Below, piece after piece: positions 8,641-17,606 of a DNA stretch of 64,000 nt. Positions within the stretch are counted from its first letter, which is position 1. The number at the start of each line of letters is the position of its first letter. Location: assembly GCF_003575965.1 (NCBI RefSeq), contig NZ_QWJJ01000004.1:223750-287749 (forward strand). The letters run 5' to 3'. The notes below the pieces were generated by a model. The model saw only the letters and a program-made list of their open reading frames with translations, had not been told where the DNA came from and searched no databases. The translations under genes were made by a program, and so were the position numbers. The DNA is from Pseudooceanicola sediminis. Lineage in GTDB: Bacteria > Pseudomonadota > Alphaproteobacteria > Rhodobacterales > Rhodobacteraceae.

Positions 8641-9260
8641 GCTCGTCCCTCTCTGTTTTTCTCGGCCCGGTAAAAAGACCACAACATGCGTGCAGCGACC
8701 CCGCGCCAGGGCGACCAGGCCTGCCCCATGGCGCGAAAGGCCAATTCGCCCGGCCGCGCATCCAAGCGGTAAAGCAGCCGGGCGGCCTCCTGCAAGGCCA
8801 GATCGCCCGCAGGCAGGATGTCGGCGCGACCAAGGGCCGTCGTCGCGTAGATTTCCGCGCTCCACCGCCCAATGCCCGGCAGCGCCACAAGACTGGAAAT
8901 GACGTCCTCGTCCGGCAGGGTAGCAAGGGCATCAAAATCCGTGCCGGACGCCGCGATGGCCAAGGCATAGCGTATTTTCGGGCGGCTCAGACCGACGGCG
9001 CGCAATCCTGCCTCGCCCGCGGTCAGCACGGCCTCCGGCGTGATCAGCCCGGCCCCCTCGACCCGCGCCCAGATCGCAGCCGCCGACGCGGTCGAGACCT
9101 GCTGACCGGTGATCGCATGCAAAAGCGTGGCGAATCCTTCTGGCCGTCGGCGCAGGGGCGGCAGGGGCAGCATTGCCGCGATCCGCGCCATTCCCGCGTC
9201 ATGCGCGGCCAGCCATGCGACGCCTTCGCCCAGGGCCGCCTCGGAGTCCAGAACCCTCAT
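8637..9260 (-). CDS. alkA: DNA-3-methyladenine glycosylase II, AlkA/HhH-GPD family
   Basis: 207 residues with the helix-hairpin-helix LPGIGRWSAEI (about 127-137) and catalytic aspartate at about 153 (ILPAGDLAL), as in AlkA-type glycosylases that remove alkylated bases by base-excision repair. ITGQQVS near residue 50 is the usual second signature of the fold. It lacks the N-terminal AdaA-like part of E. coli AlkA, as is common in compact bacterial versions. The ATG at 9260 overlaps the cobK stop (ATGA), and the gene's own stop overlaps the esterase start in the same way. Its presence inside a B12 operon is unexpected functionally. Confidence 0.9.
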   Translation of the reverse strand: MRVLDSEAALGEGVAWLAAHDAGMARIAAMLPLPPLRRRPEGFATLLHAITGQQVSTASAAAIWARVEGAGLITPEAVLTAGEAGLRAVGLSRPKIRYALAIAASGTDFDALATLPDEDVISSLVALPGIGRWSAEIYATTALGRADILPAGDLALQEAARLLYRLDARPGELAFRAMGQAWSPWRGVAARMLWSFYRAEKNREGRA

Positions 9261-9988
9261 CGCACCGCCAGCCATGTCATCGCCTCCGCAACACTACGCA
9301 GCACGGTCACGCCCGGCGGTGCATCCGGCCGCGCGATCAGCAAAACCGGCAGACCAAGAACGCGCGCCGCATCCAGCTTGGCGCGCCCGGCGGTCCCACC
9401 GGCATTCTTTGCCACCAGCCAGTCCACCCCCAGATCCCGGAACAGCGCCTCTTCGGCGGATTGGGCAAACGGCGGTCGCCCCACCAGGTACTGTCCGTCG
9501 ACATGGGGGAACGGCTGGTCCGGCGGGTCTATCACCCGCAGCGTCATGCGCCGCCCGGCCATGTTGGCATACCGTGGCAGGCTTTGCCGCCCCGTCGCCA
9601 GAAACGCATGGTCGCCCACCGGGATATGCGCCGCAACCTCGCTCTCGTCCGCCAGAAAGGTCCAGGCGTCGTCGCGCCCGGGTTGCCAGCCCGGGCGTCG
9701 CAACAGCGCATAGGGCAGATCCTGCTCAGCACAGATGCGGGCGGTGCGCGCGGTGATCCTTGCGGCAAAGGGATGCGTGGCATCCAGTACGGCGCGAATA
9801 CCCGCGCAGGCAAGGTAGGTCCGAAATCCCTCTTCCCCGCCGAACCCGCCGACGCGGCTGGCAATGGGTTGGGGGGCGGGCCTCCGCACTGCCCCGGCAA
9901 GCGACACGACGGCAGGCGTGCCCGCTTCGGCAAGCTTGCCCGCGATCACCCGTGCCTCCGCGGTTCCGCCCAACAGCAGGATTGTCAT
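9257..9988 (-). CDS. cobK: Precorrin-6A reductase
   Basis: 243 residues of the CobK/CbiJ family, which uses NADPH to reduce precorrin-6A in corrin ring synthesis. The N-terminal LLLGGTAEAR is the nucleotide-binding start. DATHPFAARIT (around 65-75) and VGRPPFAQSAEEALFRDLGVDWLVAKNAGG (around 165-195) are characteristic blocks. The ATG at 9988 overlaps the TGA of cbiD, and the stop overlaps the start of the glycosylase gene. It acts directly after cbiD in the pathway, which fits the shared operon. Confidence 0.93.
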   Translation of the reverse strand: MTILLLGGTAEARVIAGKLAEAGTPAVVSLAGAVRRPAPQPIASRVGGFGGEEGFRTYLACAGIRAVLDATHPFAARITARTARICAEQDLPYALLRRPGWQPGRDDAWTFLADESEVAAHIPVGDHAFLATGRQSLPRYANMAGRRMTLRVIDPPDQPFPHVDGQYLVGRPPFAQSAEEALFRDLGVDWLVAKNAGGTAGRAKLDAARVLGLPVLLIARPDAPPGVTVLRSVAEAMTWLAVR

Positions 9989-11025
9989 GCCCGCCCCACC
10001 ACGACGCCGCTTCGGTCGATGACAACGACATCGGCGCCGACCTCTGGCGGCAGCCGACGGCGCACCTCGGCCAGCGCCATGCGGGCGACCCAATCGCCAA
10101 AGCGCGGCCCCAGATGCGCCAGCACCTCCAGCGCCGTTCGCATGTCGCGCAGCTCCGGCGCGTCGAACGCGCGTGCCAGCGCATCGAAATCCACCTGTGA
10201 TCGCCCTGAATGCAGATCCGCCGCCCCCTGTGCCAGCTTGCACACCTTGCCGATGCCGCCGCCGATCGTGACATGCGGCACCGGATGGGCAGAGATGTAT
10301 TTCAGCAGCCCGCCGGCGAAATCACCCATGTCGAGCATTGCATGATCGGGCAGCGCGTACATCTTCTGCACCACCGCCTCTGACGTGGCGCCAGTGCACC
10401 CGGCCACCCGCGCAAGCCCCGCCGCCCGCGCGACATCCACCCCCCTGTGGATCGAGGCGATCCAGGCGGCGCAGGAAAACGGGCGTACGATCCCCGTCGT
10501 GCCCAGAATGGACAAGCCGCCCTCGATCCCCAACCTCGGGTTCCAGGTCTTGCGGGCCAGCGCGGCGCCCTCAGCGACCGACACCGTGATTTCCGCATCC
10601 AGGGCACGGCCATGGGCGGCGGCCATGTCGCGCAGCACGTCTTCCATCATCTGTCGCGGCACCGGGTTTATCGCAGGCTCGCCCGGCGGAATCGGCAGAC
10701 CGGGGCGCGTCACCGTGCCAACACCCGTTCCGGCGCGAAACCTGATCCCCTCTCCGCCCGGCTCGACCCGCGTGCTGATGCGCGCGCCATGCGTCACGTC
10801 CGGGTCATCCCCGGCATCCTTGATGATCGTGGCAGTCGCCCACCCCTCGCCGACCTCCAGCGCGTCGATGGCGAAGTCAGCACTCTCACCGCGCGGCAAA
10901 ATGATCGTGACCCGGTCGGTCCGCCCCGGCCCCCATAGCGCCATCAGCGCCGCCTTGAGGGCGGCGGTGGCACAGGCGCCCGTGGTCCAGCCACGGCGCA
11001 ATTCTCGGTCTGGTCTGCGGCTCAT
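9985..11025 (-). CDS. cbiD: Cobalt-precorrin-5B C1-methyltransferase
   Basis: 346 residues. The diagnostic N-terminal RRGWTTGACATAALKAAL and later blocks (GLSILGTTGIV, GGGIGKVCKLAQG) identify CbiD, the SAM-dependent C1 methylase of the oxygen-independent corrin pathway. In Rhodobacterales CbiD stands in for CobF, giving a mixed pathway. First gene of a four-gene coupled chain. The 206 bp between it and the divergent cobA should hold both promoters; I looked for a cobalamin riboswitch there and found no convincing B12-box core. Confidence 0.94.
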   Translation of the reverse strand: MSRRPDRELRRGWTTGACATAALKAALMALWGPGRTDRVTIILPRGESADFAIDALEVGEGWATATIIKDAGDDPDVTHGARISTRVEPGGEGIRFRAGTGVGTVTRPGLPIPPGEPAINPVPRQMMEDVLRDMAAAHGRALDAEITVSVAEGAALARKTWNPRLGIEGGLSILGTTGIVRPFSCAAWIASIHRGVDVARAAGLARVAGCTGATSEAVVQKMYALPDHAMLDMGDFAGGLLKYISAHPVPHVTIGGGIGKVCKLAQGAADLHSGRSQVDFDALARAFDAPELRDMRTALEVLAHLGPRFGDWVARMALAEVRRRLPPEVGADVVVIDRSGVVVGRA

Positions 11026-11231
11026 GCGGCGCGATCATACGGTCACGCCCCAGCAGCGCCACGGGAATCTGACCCAGTGCGGCGCGATTGCCGCAAACGG
11101 TTTTCCATCCAGACCCCGCCTGGTGGATAATTCTGCCGATACGCCTGCCGCCAGGCTATGGCTTTCCTTTTCGCGGCCTGCGGTGCAGCCCGGCCTTTCG
11201 CGGCCTCGTCCGTGCGGGCTATACTTGCGGC

Positions 11232-12095
11232 ATGACCGACTCATCCCCCTCCGCACCTTCGCTGCCCGGCGGCGCCTGGCCTGTCCTCGAACCCGGCTGG
11301 GTCTGGCTTTGCGGGGCCGGCCCGGGCGATCCGGGCCTGCTGACGCTACACGCGCTCAACGCCCTGCGACAGGCCGACGTCGTGATCTACGACGCATTGG
11401 TGCAAAGCGCGATCCTCGATTGGGCGCCACAGGCCGAACACGTCTACGCGGGCAAGCGCGGCGGCAAACCCTCGGCCCGGCAACGCGACATCTCGCTCCG
11501 CCTCGTCGATCTCGCGCGAGAGGGCAAACGTGTTCTGCGGCTCAAGGGTGGCGATCCCTTCGTCTTTGGCCGCGGCGGAGAAGAGGCACAGACGCTGATC
11601 CAGCATGGCGTCAACGTGCGCATCATTCCCGGCATTTCGGCGGGTATCGGCGGGCTGGCCTATGCCGGCATCCCGGTCACCCACCGCGATGTCAACCAAT
11701 CCGTCACCTTCGTCACTGGCCACGATCAATCGGGCGAGGCACCGGGGTCTTTGAACTGGCGTGCCATTGCCGAAGGCGCGCAGGTGCTGGTGATCTACAT
11801 GGGCATGAAACACGCCCGCCGCATCGCGGACGCCCTGATGCAGGCCGGTCGTCCCGCCGATGAACCGGCGGCGGTGGTGTGCAATGCCACCACACCGGAG
11901 CAGCAGGTTCTGGAAACCACGCTCGGCCGCCTTGCCGACGACATCGACGCCTCAGAGATGCAGCCCCCCGCCATCCTGTGCATCGGACGGTCCGTCCTGA
12001 TGCGGCAGGTGCTCGACTGGCAGGCGCTTGCCGCCGGACAGATCCCGCGCGATCTCGATCCGCTTGGGCGGGGCCGCCCGGCCGAGGTGTCATGA
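11232..12095 (+). CDS. cobA: Uroporphyrinogen-III C-methyltransferase
   Basis: 287 residues with the SUMT signatures VWLCGAGPGDPGLLTLHAL (about 24-42), ADVVIYDALV, the SAM-binding RLKGGDPFVFGRGGEE (about 99-114) and PGISAGIGGLAYAGIPVTHR. It makes precorrin-2 by methylating uroporphyrinogen III at C2 and C7, the branch point to B12 and siroheme. Start at 11232 fits the family; upstream in-frame codons extend into the promoter region. The stop overlaps the cobB start by ATGA, so the pair is co-translated. Confidence 0.93.
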   Translation: MTDSSPSAPSLPGGAWPVLEPGWVWLCGAGPGDPGLLTLHALNALRQADVVIYDALVQSAILDWAPQAEHVYAGKRGGKPSARQRDISLRLVDLAREGKRVLRLKGGDPFVFGRGGEEAQTLIQHGVNVRIIPGISAGIGGLAYAGIPVTHRDVNQSVTFVTGHDQSGEAPGSLNWRAIAEGAQVLVIYMGMKHARRIADALMQAGRPADEPAAVVCNATTPEQQVLETTLGRLADDIDASEMQPPAILCIGRSVLMRQVLDWQALAAGQIPRDLDPLGRGRPAEVS

Positions 12096-13393
12096 AAGGT
12101 CTGATCCTGGCCGCGCCGTCCTCGGGCGCGGGCAAGACGACGGTGACATTGGCCCTGCTGCGCCTGCTGAACCGAGCGGGTATTCACCTGCGCGGCGCAA
12201 AGTCCGGGCCTGACTATATCGACCCGAAGTTTCACGAAGCCGCGTGCCGGCAGCCCTGCATCAATCTGGACGCCTGGGCGATGCCGCCTGCCCGCATCGC
12301 GTCACTGGCGGCCTCCCCCTCGGTCGACCTGCTGGTCATCGAAGGCGCAATGGGCCTGTTCGACGGCGCGCCCCCGGCGGGCCGCGGTGCCGTTGCAGAC
12401 CTGGCGCGCCAGTTGGCCTTGCCGGTGATCCTGATCGTCGACGCAGGCCGCATGGCACAGAGCGTGGCACCGCTGGTGGCGGGCTTTGCCGGGTTCGATC
12501 CTGACGTGCGCATCGCCGGGGTGATCCTGAACCGCGTCGGCTCTGCCCGGCATGCCCGGATGCTGCGCGCGGCACTTGCCCCGCTGGGTCGGCCGGTGCT
12601 GGGCACCCTGCCCCGTCGCGCCGACCTGGCCCTGCCCTCACGCCACCTCGGTCTTGTCCAGGCGGGGGAAACGCCGGACCTGGATGCCTTTCTGGACCGC
12701 GCCGCCGATGCGCTGGCAGCAGGTGCGCCCGGCGATCGGCCATTCGACCTCGATACGACGCTTGCCCTTGCCAGTCCGCTGGCCGGCTCGGTCGCAACCT
12801 CGGCCCGCACGGGTTTTCCCCCTCCGCCCGCCCAGCATATCGCCGTGGCCCAGGATGCCGCCTTTGCCTTTGCCTATCCGCATATGCTGGACACCTGGCG
12901 GGCCGCTGGCGCGCAGCTGTCGTTCTTTTCGCCGCTGGCGGATGACGCGGTGCCGCGCTGCGACCTGGTGTTCCTGCCCGGCGGCTATCCCGAACTGCAC
13001 GCCGGGCGCCTCGCCGCGAACGCGGCCTTTCTGACCAGCCTGCGTCGCCATGCAGCCTCGGCCCCGGTCTATGGCGAATGCGGCGGCTACATGGTGCTCG
13101 GGGATGCCCTGACAGACGAAAACGGCACGTGTCACGCGATGGCCGGCCTGCTGCGGTTGCAAACCAGCTTTCAGCGGCGAAAACTGCATCTCGGCTACCG
13201 TAGCCTCGTGGCTGACGCCGGCCCGATGTCGGGGGCCTGGGCTGGGCATGAGTTTCATTATGCCACGACAATCCGCGCCGAAGGCGACGCCCTTTTTCAG
13301 GCCTGCGACGCCGAGGGGACGCCTCTGCCCGCCATGGGCCTGCGACAGGGTCAGGTGTGCGGCAGTTTCGCCCACCTGATCGAGCCCGCCTGA
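12092..13393 (+). CDS. cobB: Cobyrinate/hydrogenobyrinate a,c-diamide synthase
   Basis: 433 residues. The N-terminal ATPase P-loop APSSGAGKTTV (residues 8-18) is followed by RGAKSGPDYIDPKFH. The C-terminal class I glutamine amidotransferase domain has VYGECGGYMVLGD with the nucleophilic cysteine, and EFHYAT with the catalytic His. It amidates the a and c carboxyls using glutamine and ATP. The ATG at 12092 overlaps the cobA stop. GC content and codon use match neighbours. Confidence 0.94.
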   Translation: MKGLILAAPSSGAGKTTVTLALLRLLNRAGIHLRGAKSGPDYIDPKFHEAACRQPCINLDAWAMPPARIASLAASPSVDLLVIEGAMGLFDGAPPAGRGAVADLARQLALPVILIVDAGRMAQSVAPLVAGFAGFDPDVRIAGVILNRVGSARHARMLRAALAPLGRPVLGTLPRRADLALPSRHLGLVQAGETPDLDAFLDRAADALAAGAPGDRPFDLDTTLALASPLAGSVATSARTGFPPPPAQHIAVAQDAAFAFAYPHMLDTWRAAGAQLSFFSPLADDAVPRCDLVFLPGGYPELHAGRLAANAAFLTSLRRHAASAPVYGECGGYMVLGDALTDENGTCHAMAGLLRLQTSFQRRKLHLGYRSLVADAGPMSGAWAGHEFHYATTIRAEGDALFQACDAEGTPLPAMGLRQGQVCGSFAHLIEPA

Positions 13394-13573
13394 CCGCGCC
13401 CCCAGGTCGTTGCCCCGATTTGTTGCCTCGGTCCGCTGCCGCTGCACTGGCCGCACCTTCGGAGCGACACGCAAAGACCCGCGGTCCACGCCCCTGCCGC
13501 CGGGCAGAGCGCCGCGAAACTTTGCAGCGCAATGCTATTGCCCGAACCCTGCGCAACGGCTACGGATTTCGCC

Positions 13574-14800
13574 ATGACAGAGACTCTCCCCCTCCCCGAT
13601 GATCGAAAGGCCCGCCGCAATGTCGGCGTGCTGGTCCTGGCCCAGGCCGTGCTGGGCGCCCAGATGCCGATGCTTTTCACCATCGGCGGTCTCGCCGGTC
13701 AGAGCCTTGCCCCGACCCCCTGCCTTGCCACCCTGCCGATCTCTCTGGTGGTGCTCGGTTCCATGCTGGCGGCGACGCCGGTTTCGGGGATCATGCAGAA
13801 ATACGGCCGCCGGACAGGCTTTTTTACCGGCGCTCTCTTCGGCACCATCGGGGCGATTGTCGGCGCGACGGGTCTGTACCTGGCATCATTTCCGATCTTC
13901 CTGCTCGGCTCGCTGCTGACCGGGGTCTACATGTCGGCGCAGGGGTTCTACCGCTTTGCCGCGACCGATACCGCCTCGGACAGCTTCCGCCCCAAGGCAA
14001 TTTCCTATGTCATGGCGGGGGGGCTGGCGGCGGCGGTGATCGGGCCGCAACTGGTCAAGGTGACTGCGGATGCCATGGTGATCCCTTTCCTTGGCACCTA
14101 TCTGGCCATGATCACGCTGAACGTCGCGGGGTCCTTCCTGTTCCTGTTCCTCGACATTCCCAAACCGGTCGCCCCCGCCCACGACGCCCCCAAGGGCCGC
14201 ACCCGGAGAGAGCTGATCACCACGCCGCGCATCGCAGTCGCGGTCATTGTCGCCACCGTCAGCTACATGCTGATGAACCTTGTGATGACCTCGGCGCCGC
14301 TGGCCGTGGTCGGCTGTGGCTTTGACAAGGGCAACGCGGCCGATGTCGTCACCAGCCACGTGCTGGCCATGTATGTCCCCAGCTTTTTCACCGGCCACCT
14401 GATCGCGCGCTTCGGCGTTCACAAGATCATGGGTCTGGGCCTGCTGATCCTGGCCAGCGCGGGTTTCGTCGCGCTTCAAGGCGTCGAGCTTGAGAATTTC
14501 TTCGGCACGCTGATCCTGCTCGGGATTGGCTGGAACTTCGGCTTCATCGGCGCAACCACGATGCTGTCCGGCGCACATGCCCCGTCCGAACGGGGCCGTA
14601 TGCAGGGCCTGAATGACCTGATCGTGTTTGGCGGCGTGACACTCGGCTCGCTTGCGTCGGGCGGCCTGATGAACTGCGCCGGTTCCAGCCCCGAGGCGGG
14701 CTGGTCTGCGGTCAACCTCGCCATGGTGCCGTTGCTGGTGCTGGCTGGCGGCGCGCTGATCTGGCTGGTGATGCGCCCCAAAGACGACACCCTTGCCTGA
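13574..14800 (+). CDS. Major facilitator superfamily transporter
   Basis: 408 residues with about twelve hydrophobic segments; the loop after the second helix reads 'MQKYGRRTGFF', the MFS signature region. It resembles YfkF/'MFS_1' permeases of Roseobacters with no known substrate. ATG at 13574 is preferred over the in-frame codon at 13532, because the segment upstream is not hydrophobic or conserved-looking; the ribosome site is weak. It stands alone on the plus strand, 180 bp after cobB, and is convergent with the next gene. Confidence 0.85.
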   Translation: MTETLPLPDDRKARRNVGVLVLAQAVLGAQMPMLFTIGGLAGQSLAPTPCLATLPISLVVLGSMLAATPVSGIMQKYGRRTGFFTGALFGTIGAIVGATGLYLASFPIFLLGSLLTGVYMSAQGFYRFAATDTASDSFRPKAISYVMAGGLAAAVIGPQLVKVTADAMVIPFLGTYLAMITLNVAGSFLFLFLDIPKPVAPAHDAPKGRTRRELITTPRIAVAVIVATVSYMLMNLVMTSAPLAVVGCGFDKGNAADVVTSHVLAMYVPSFFTGHLIARFGVHKIMGLGLLILASAGFVALQGVELENFFGTLILLGIGWNFGFIGATTMLSGAHAPSERGRMQGLNDLIVFGGVTLGSLASGGLMNCAGSSPEAGWSAVNLAMVPLLVLAGGALIWLVMRPKDDTLA

Positions 14801-14856
14801 TCAGGTGACGCCCCGACCCGTCGTCGCCCACTCTGCCGTTCCCCGACCGGGCGCGC

Positions 14857-15657
14857 CTACCAGCGCCCGGTAATGGCCGCCTTTGCCAACGACAGCCGCT
14901 CGCGAAACGGCGCCACTGCCAGCGCGCCCGACACGACGGCCCCGGGCGCGCGCACAGCCTGTTTCAGTACGGCCTGCGCCTCGGCCACCCCGAACAGCAG
15001 CGGCGCGGCGGCCCTGTCGACCGATCCGCGCGCACGCCGTGCCCGGTCAATGCGCTCCAGCCCCTCGCGCGCCAACGCCTGGACCGCCTCTGGCCGACCA
15101 TCGGGCAAGGGATAGCGCCCCGACGCCTCCAGCTCTGGCACCGCGCGCAGCCAGTTCGACAGACCCAACGCAAATCCCGCATCCGCCGCCACCGCTTCGG
15201 GCAGGTTCGCACGCAACATGCCCGCCCCGACACGCAACAAGGTAGCGCTGGTCATATCCAGATAGCCACGAAACTGTGCCTCGTCCTCGAAGGGCTCTTT
15301 CCAGACGTCCCAGCGGCGCGCCTCGACCAGCTTGTCCAGCAGCGCGGCCCCGTCCGGTGTCAGGCGATGCGACAAGGGCGTTACCACGTCATGCCGCCGA
15401 ATGCCGCTACCCGCTCCGATCTCCTCCAACGCGTCCCGCCACCATTGCAGACGCATTTCTGCAATCATCGGCTCCTGCGTCACCCAAGGCGCGCGGGCGA
15501 CCTCGATATTGAAGGCGTACAGCGGAAACAGCGCCATGCGCGCCGTCACCGGCGCCGCCATCACAGTGCGAAACCGGCCCGGATCGCCACGCTCGACAAC
15601 CGAGGCGCAGGCGGTCAGATCATCATCCCAGTCGCTCGTGGTCTCAGATTTGGTCAA
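14857..15657 (-). CDS. Squalene/phytoene synthase-fold protein (NDUFAF6-like)
   Basis: 266 residues of the trans-isoprenyl-diphosphate synthase, head-to-head family. FPLYAFNIEVARAPWVTQEPMIAEMRLQWWRDALEEI (about 45-80) is the core region. The two DxxxD metal motifs of true phytoene synthases are not intact, which is the pattern of the NDUFAF6 group linked to respiratory complex I assembly. So the likely role is assembly rather than carotenoid synthesis (inference). Starts at ATG 15657 and is convergent with the MFS gene. A GC-rich inverted repeat at its 3' end (near 14845-14868) may serve as a terminator. Confidence 0.82.
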   Translation of the reverse strand: MTKSETTSDWDDDLTACASVVERGDPGRFRTVMAAPVTARMALFPLYAFNIEVARAPWVTQEPMIAEMRLQWWRDALEEIGAGSGIRRHDVVTPLSHRLTPDGAALLDKLVEARRWDVWKEPFEDEAQFRGYLDMTSATLLRVGAGMLRANLPEAVAADAGFALGLSNWLRAVPELEASGRYPLPDGRPEAVQALAREGLERIDRARRARGSVDRAAAPLLFGVAEAQAVLKQAVRAPGAVVSGALAVAPFRERLSLAKAAITGRW

Positions 15658-15877
15658 TAATTTCTCCGTTCATCGCAGCGGCGTTGCCTCTACCGACACC
15701 GCAGCAGCGCCTGCCCCATGCCCGATGATCGCATTCGTTCCCCGGCATCGCCGACGACATCCACCCGGAGCCGACGGTCGCGAACCCGACGGTGAAAAAA
15801 CGCCCGCAGGCCGCGCCCCTGATCTGCCCTGCCACCGGGCCCGTCACAAAGACACGCCCTTCACGGAAACGCATCCT

Positions 15878-17494
15878 TCATGACGCGCTCAGGGTGGCGT
15901 GCAGCAACTTCCAGATCACCGCATCCAGCAACGCCTCGAACGAGGCATCTACTATGTTGGCAGATACGCCCACGCTCGACCAGCGATGCCCGGCGTCGTC
16001 TTCGCTGTCGATGATGACACGGGTCACCGCCTCGGTACCGCCCTGCGTGATGCGCACCTTGAAGTCGACCAGGCGCATGTCGTCGATAATCTCCTGGTAC
16101 CGGCCCAGATCCTTGGCCAGCGCCTTGGACAGGGCGTTTATCGGGCCGCGGTCCGCCCCGGTCTCATCCAGGCTCTCCGAAACCGACAGGCGTTTTTCGC
16201 CCTCGACGTTCAACACCACGACCGCCTCCGACAGGCTCACCATCTGTCCCGCCAGGTTGCGCCGCCGCTCGATGGTGACGCGGTAACGCTCCACCTCGAA
16301 AAATTGCGGCAAAAGGCCCAGCTCGCGCCGCGCCAGCAGCTCGAAACTCGCCTGCGCGGAATCGTAGGTATAACCGCGGTCCTCCCGCGCCTTGACCTCG
16401 TTCAGGATGGCCGCCAACGCCGGATGTCCCTTTTCCACCGCCAGCCCCGCATCCGCCAGACGGCGACGCAGGTTCGACTGACCGGCCTGGTTGGACATCG
16501 GAATGACCCGCTCGTTGCCGACCAGGGCCGGGTCGATATGTTCATAGGTCGCGGGGTCCTTCAGGATCGCGCTGGCATGCAGCCCGGCCTTGTGCGCAAA
16601 GGCCGACGCCCCGACAAAGGGGGCCTGACGCACCGGAACCCGGTTCAGGATGTCGTCCAGCTTGCGCGACACGCTCACCAGGCTCTGCAAGGCCCCCCGG
16701 TCGATCCCGGTTTCGTAACGACTGGCGTAGGGCTCCTTCAGCAACAGCGTCGGGATCAGCGTGATCAGGTTGGCGTTGCCGCAGCGCTCCCCCAACCCGT
16801 TCAGCGTCCCCTGGATCTGGCGGGCCCCGGCATCCACCGCCGCCAGCGATCCGGCCACGGCATTGGCCGTATCGTTATGGGTATGAATCCCGAGGTGATC
16901 ACCGGGAATGCCAGATGCGATCACATCCGCCACGATCTCGCCGATCTGCACCGGCAAGGTACCGCCATTGGTATCGCACAACACGATCCAGCGCGCCCCG
17001 GCCTCATGCGCCGCGCGCACGGCGGCCAGCGCATAGGTTCGGTTCGCCTTCCAGCCGTCAAAGAAATGTTCCGCGTCGAACAGGGCCTCATGACCCAGTG
17101 CCACGAGATGTGCCACCGATCGCGAGATGTTCTCCAGGTTCTCATCCAGCGTGATGCCAAGCGCGGTGGTGACATGAAAATCATGCGTCTTCCCCACCAG
17201 GCAGACCGTCCCCGTACCGGCATTGACGACGGCAGCCAACACATCGTCATTCTCGGCGGAAACACCGGCCCGCTTGGTCATGCCAAAGGCCGCCATCCTG
17301 GCCCGCGTAGCAGGTGCTGCCTCGAAAAACGCACTGTCGGTGGGGTTCGCCCCCGGCCAGCCACCCTCGATGTAATCGACGCCCAGCCCGTCCAGCATCT
17401 TCGCAATGCGGATCTTCTCGTCAGTCGAAAACTGAACACCCTGCGTCTGCTGCCCGTCCCGCAAGGTGGTGTCGTACAAATACAGCCGTTCCAT
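15878..17494 (-). CDS. cimA: (R)-citramalate synthase
   Basis: 538 residues, the usual length of CimA. The catalytic HMGL-like barrel starts with LYDTTLRDGQQTQGVQFS and contains GVDYIEGGWPGANP, LGIHTHNDTANAVAGS (metal-binding HTHND) and GLGERCGNANL. The C-terminal LeuA-type regulatory domain follows from about 400. It condenses pyruvate and acetyl-CoA to citramalate for isoleucine synthesis. Start 17494 is set by an excellent site (GGGAGGG) seven bases upstream and family alignment. Lies downstream of cysS on the same strand with a dispersed stem-loop element between them. Confidence 0.94.
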   Translation of the reverse strand: MERLYLYDTTLRDGQQTQGVQFSTDEKIRIAKMLDGLGVDYIEGGWPGANPTDSAFFEAAPATRARMAAFGMTKRAGVSAENDDVLAAVVNAGTGTVCLVGKTHDFHVTTALGITLDENLENISRSVAHLVALGHEALFDAEHFFDGWKANRTYALAAVRAAHEAGARWIVLCDTNGGTLPVQIGEIVADVIASGIPGDHLGIHTHNDTANAVAGSLAAVDAGARQIQGTLNGLGERCGNANLITLIPTLLLKEPYASRYETGIDRGALQSLVSVSRKLDDILNRVPVRQAPFVGASAFAHKAGLHASAILKDPATYEHIDPALVGNERVIPMSNQAGQSNLRRRLADAGLAVEKGHPALAAILNEVKAREDRGYTYDSAQASFELLARRELGLLPQFFEVERYRVTIERRRNLAGQMVSLSEAVVVLNVEGEKRLSVSESLDETGADRGPINALSKALAKDLGRYQEIIDDMRLVDFKVRITQGGTEAVTRVIIDSEDDAGHRWSSVGVSANIVDASFEALLDAVIWKLLHATLSAS

Positions 17495-17512
17495 CACAGC
17501 CCTCCCGCACCT

Positions 17513-17592
17513 GTCATGTTTCCCTGTCGGAAATATCCTCGGGGGTGAATTGCGCGTCCCGCGCAAGAGGGGGCAGACAGCCCCCTCTCACC
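17513..17592 (+). repeat. Dispersed stem-loop element, copy 3
   Basis: CCCTGTCGGAAATATCCTC, then GGGGG, hairpin TTGCGCG-TCC-CGCGCAA, then GGGGGCAGACAGCCCCC. Same layout as the copies at 2789 and 25113 but with a different inner stem. Sits between cysS and cimA. Confidence 0.65.
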
Positions 17593-17606
17593 ACTCTCAA
17601 GTCGCG

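Noticed and set aside
11026-11231. Cobalamin riboswitch between cbiD and cobA
   Set aside because: A short string resembling GCCACTG/CCCAGTG occurs, but the conserved B12-box core and the expected surrounding stems were not found on either strand.
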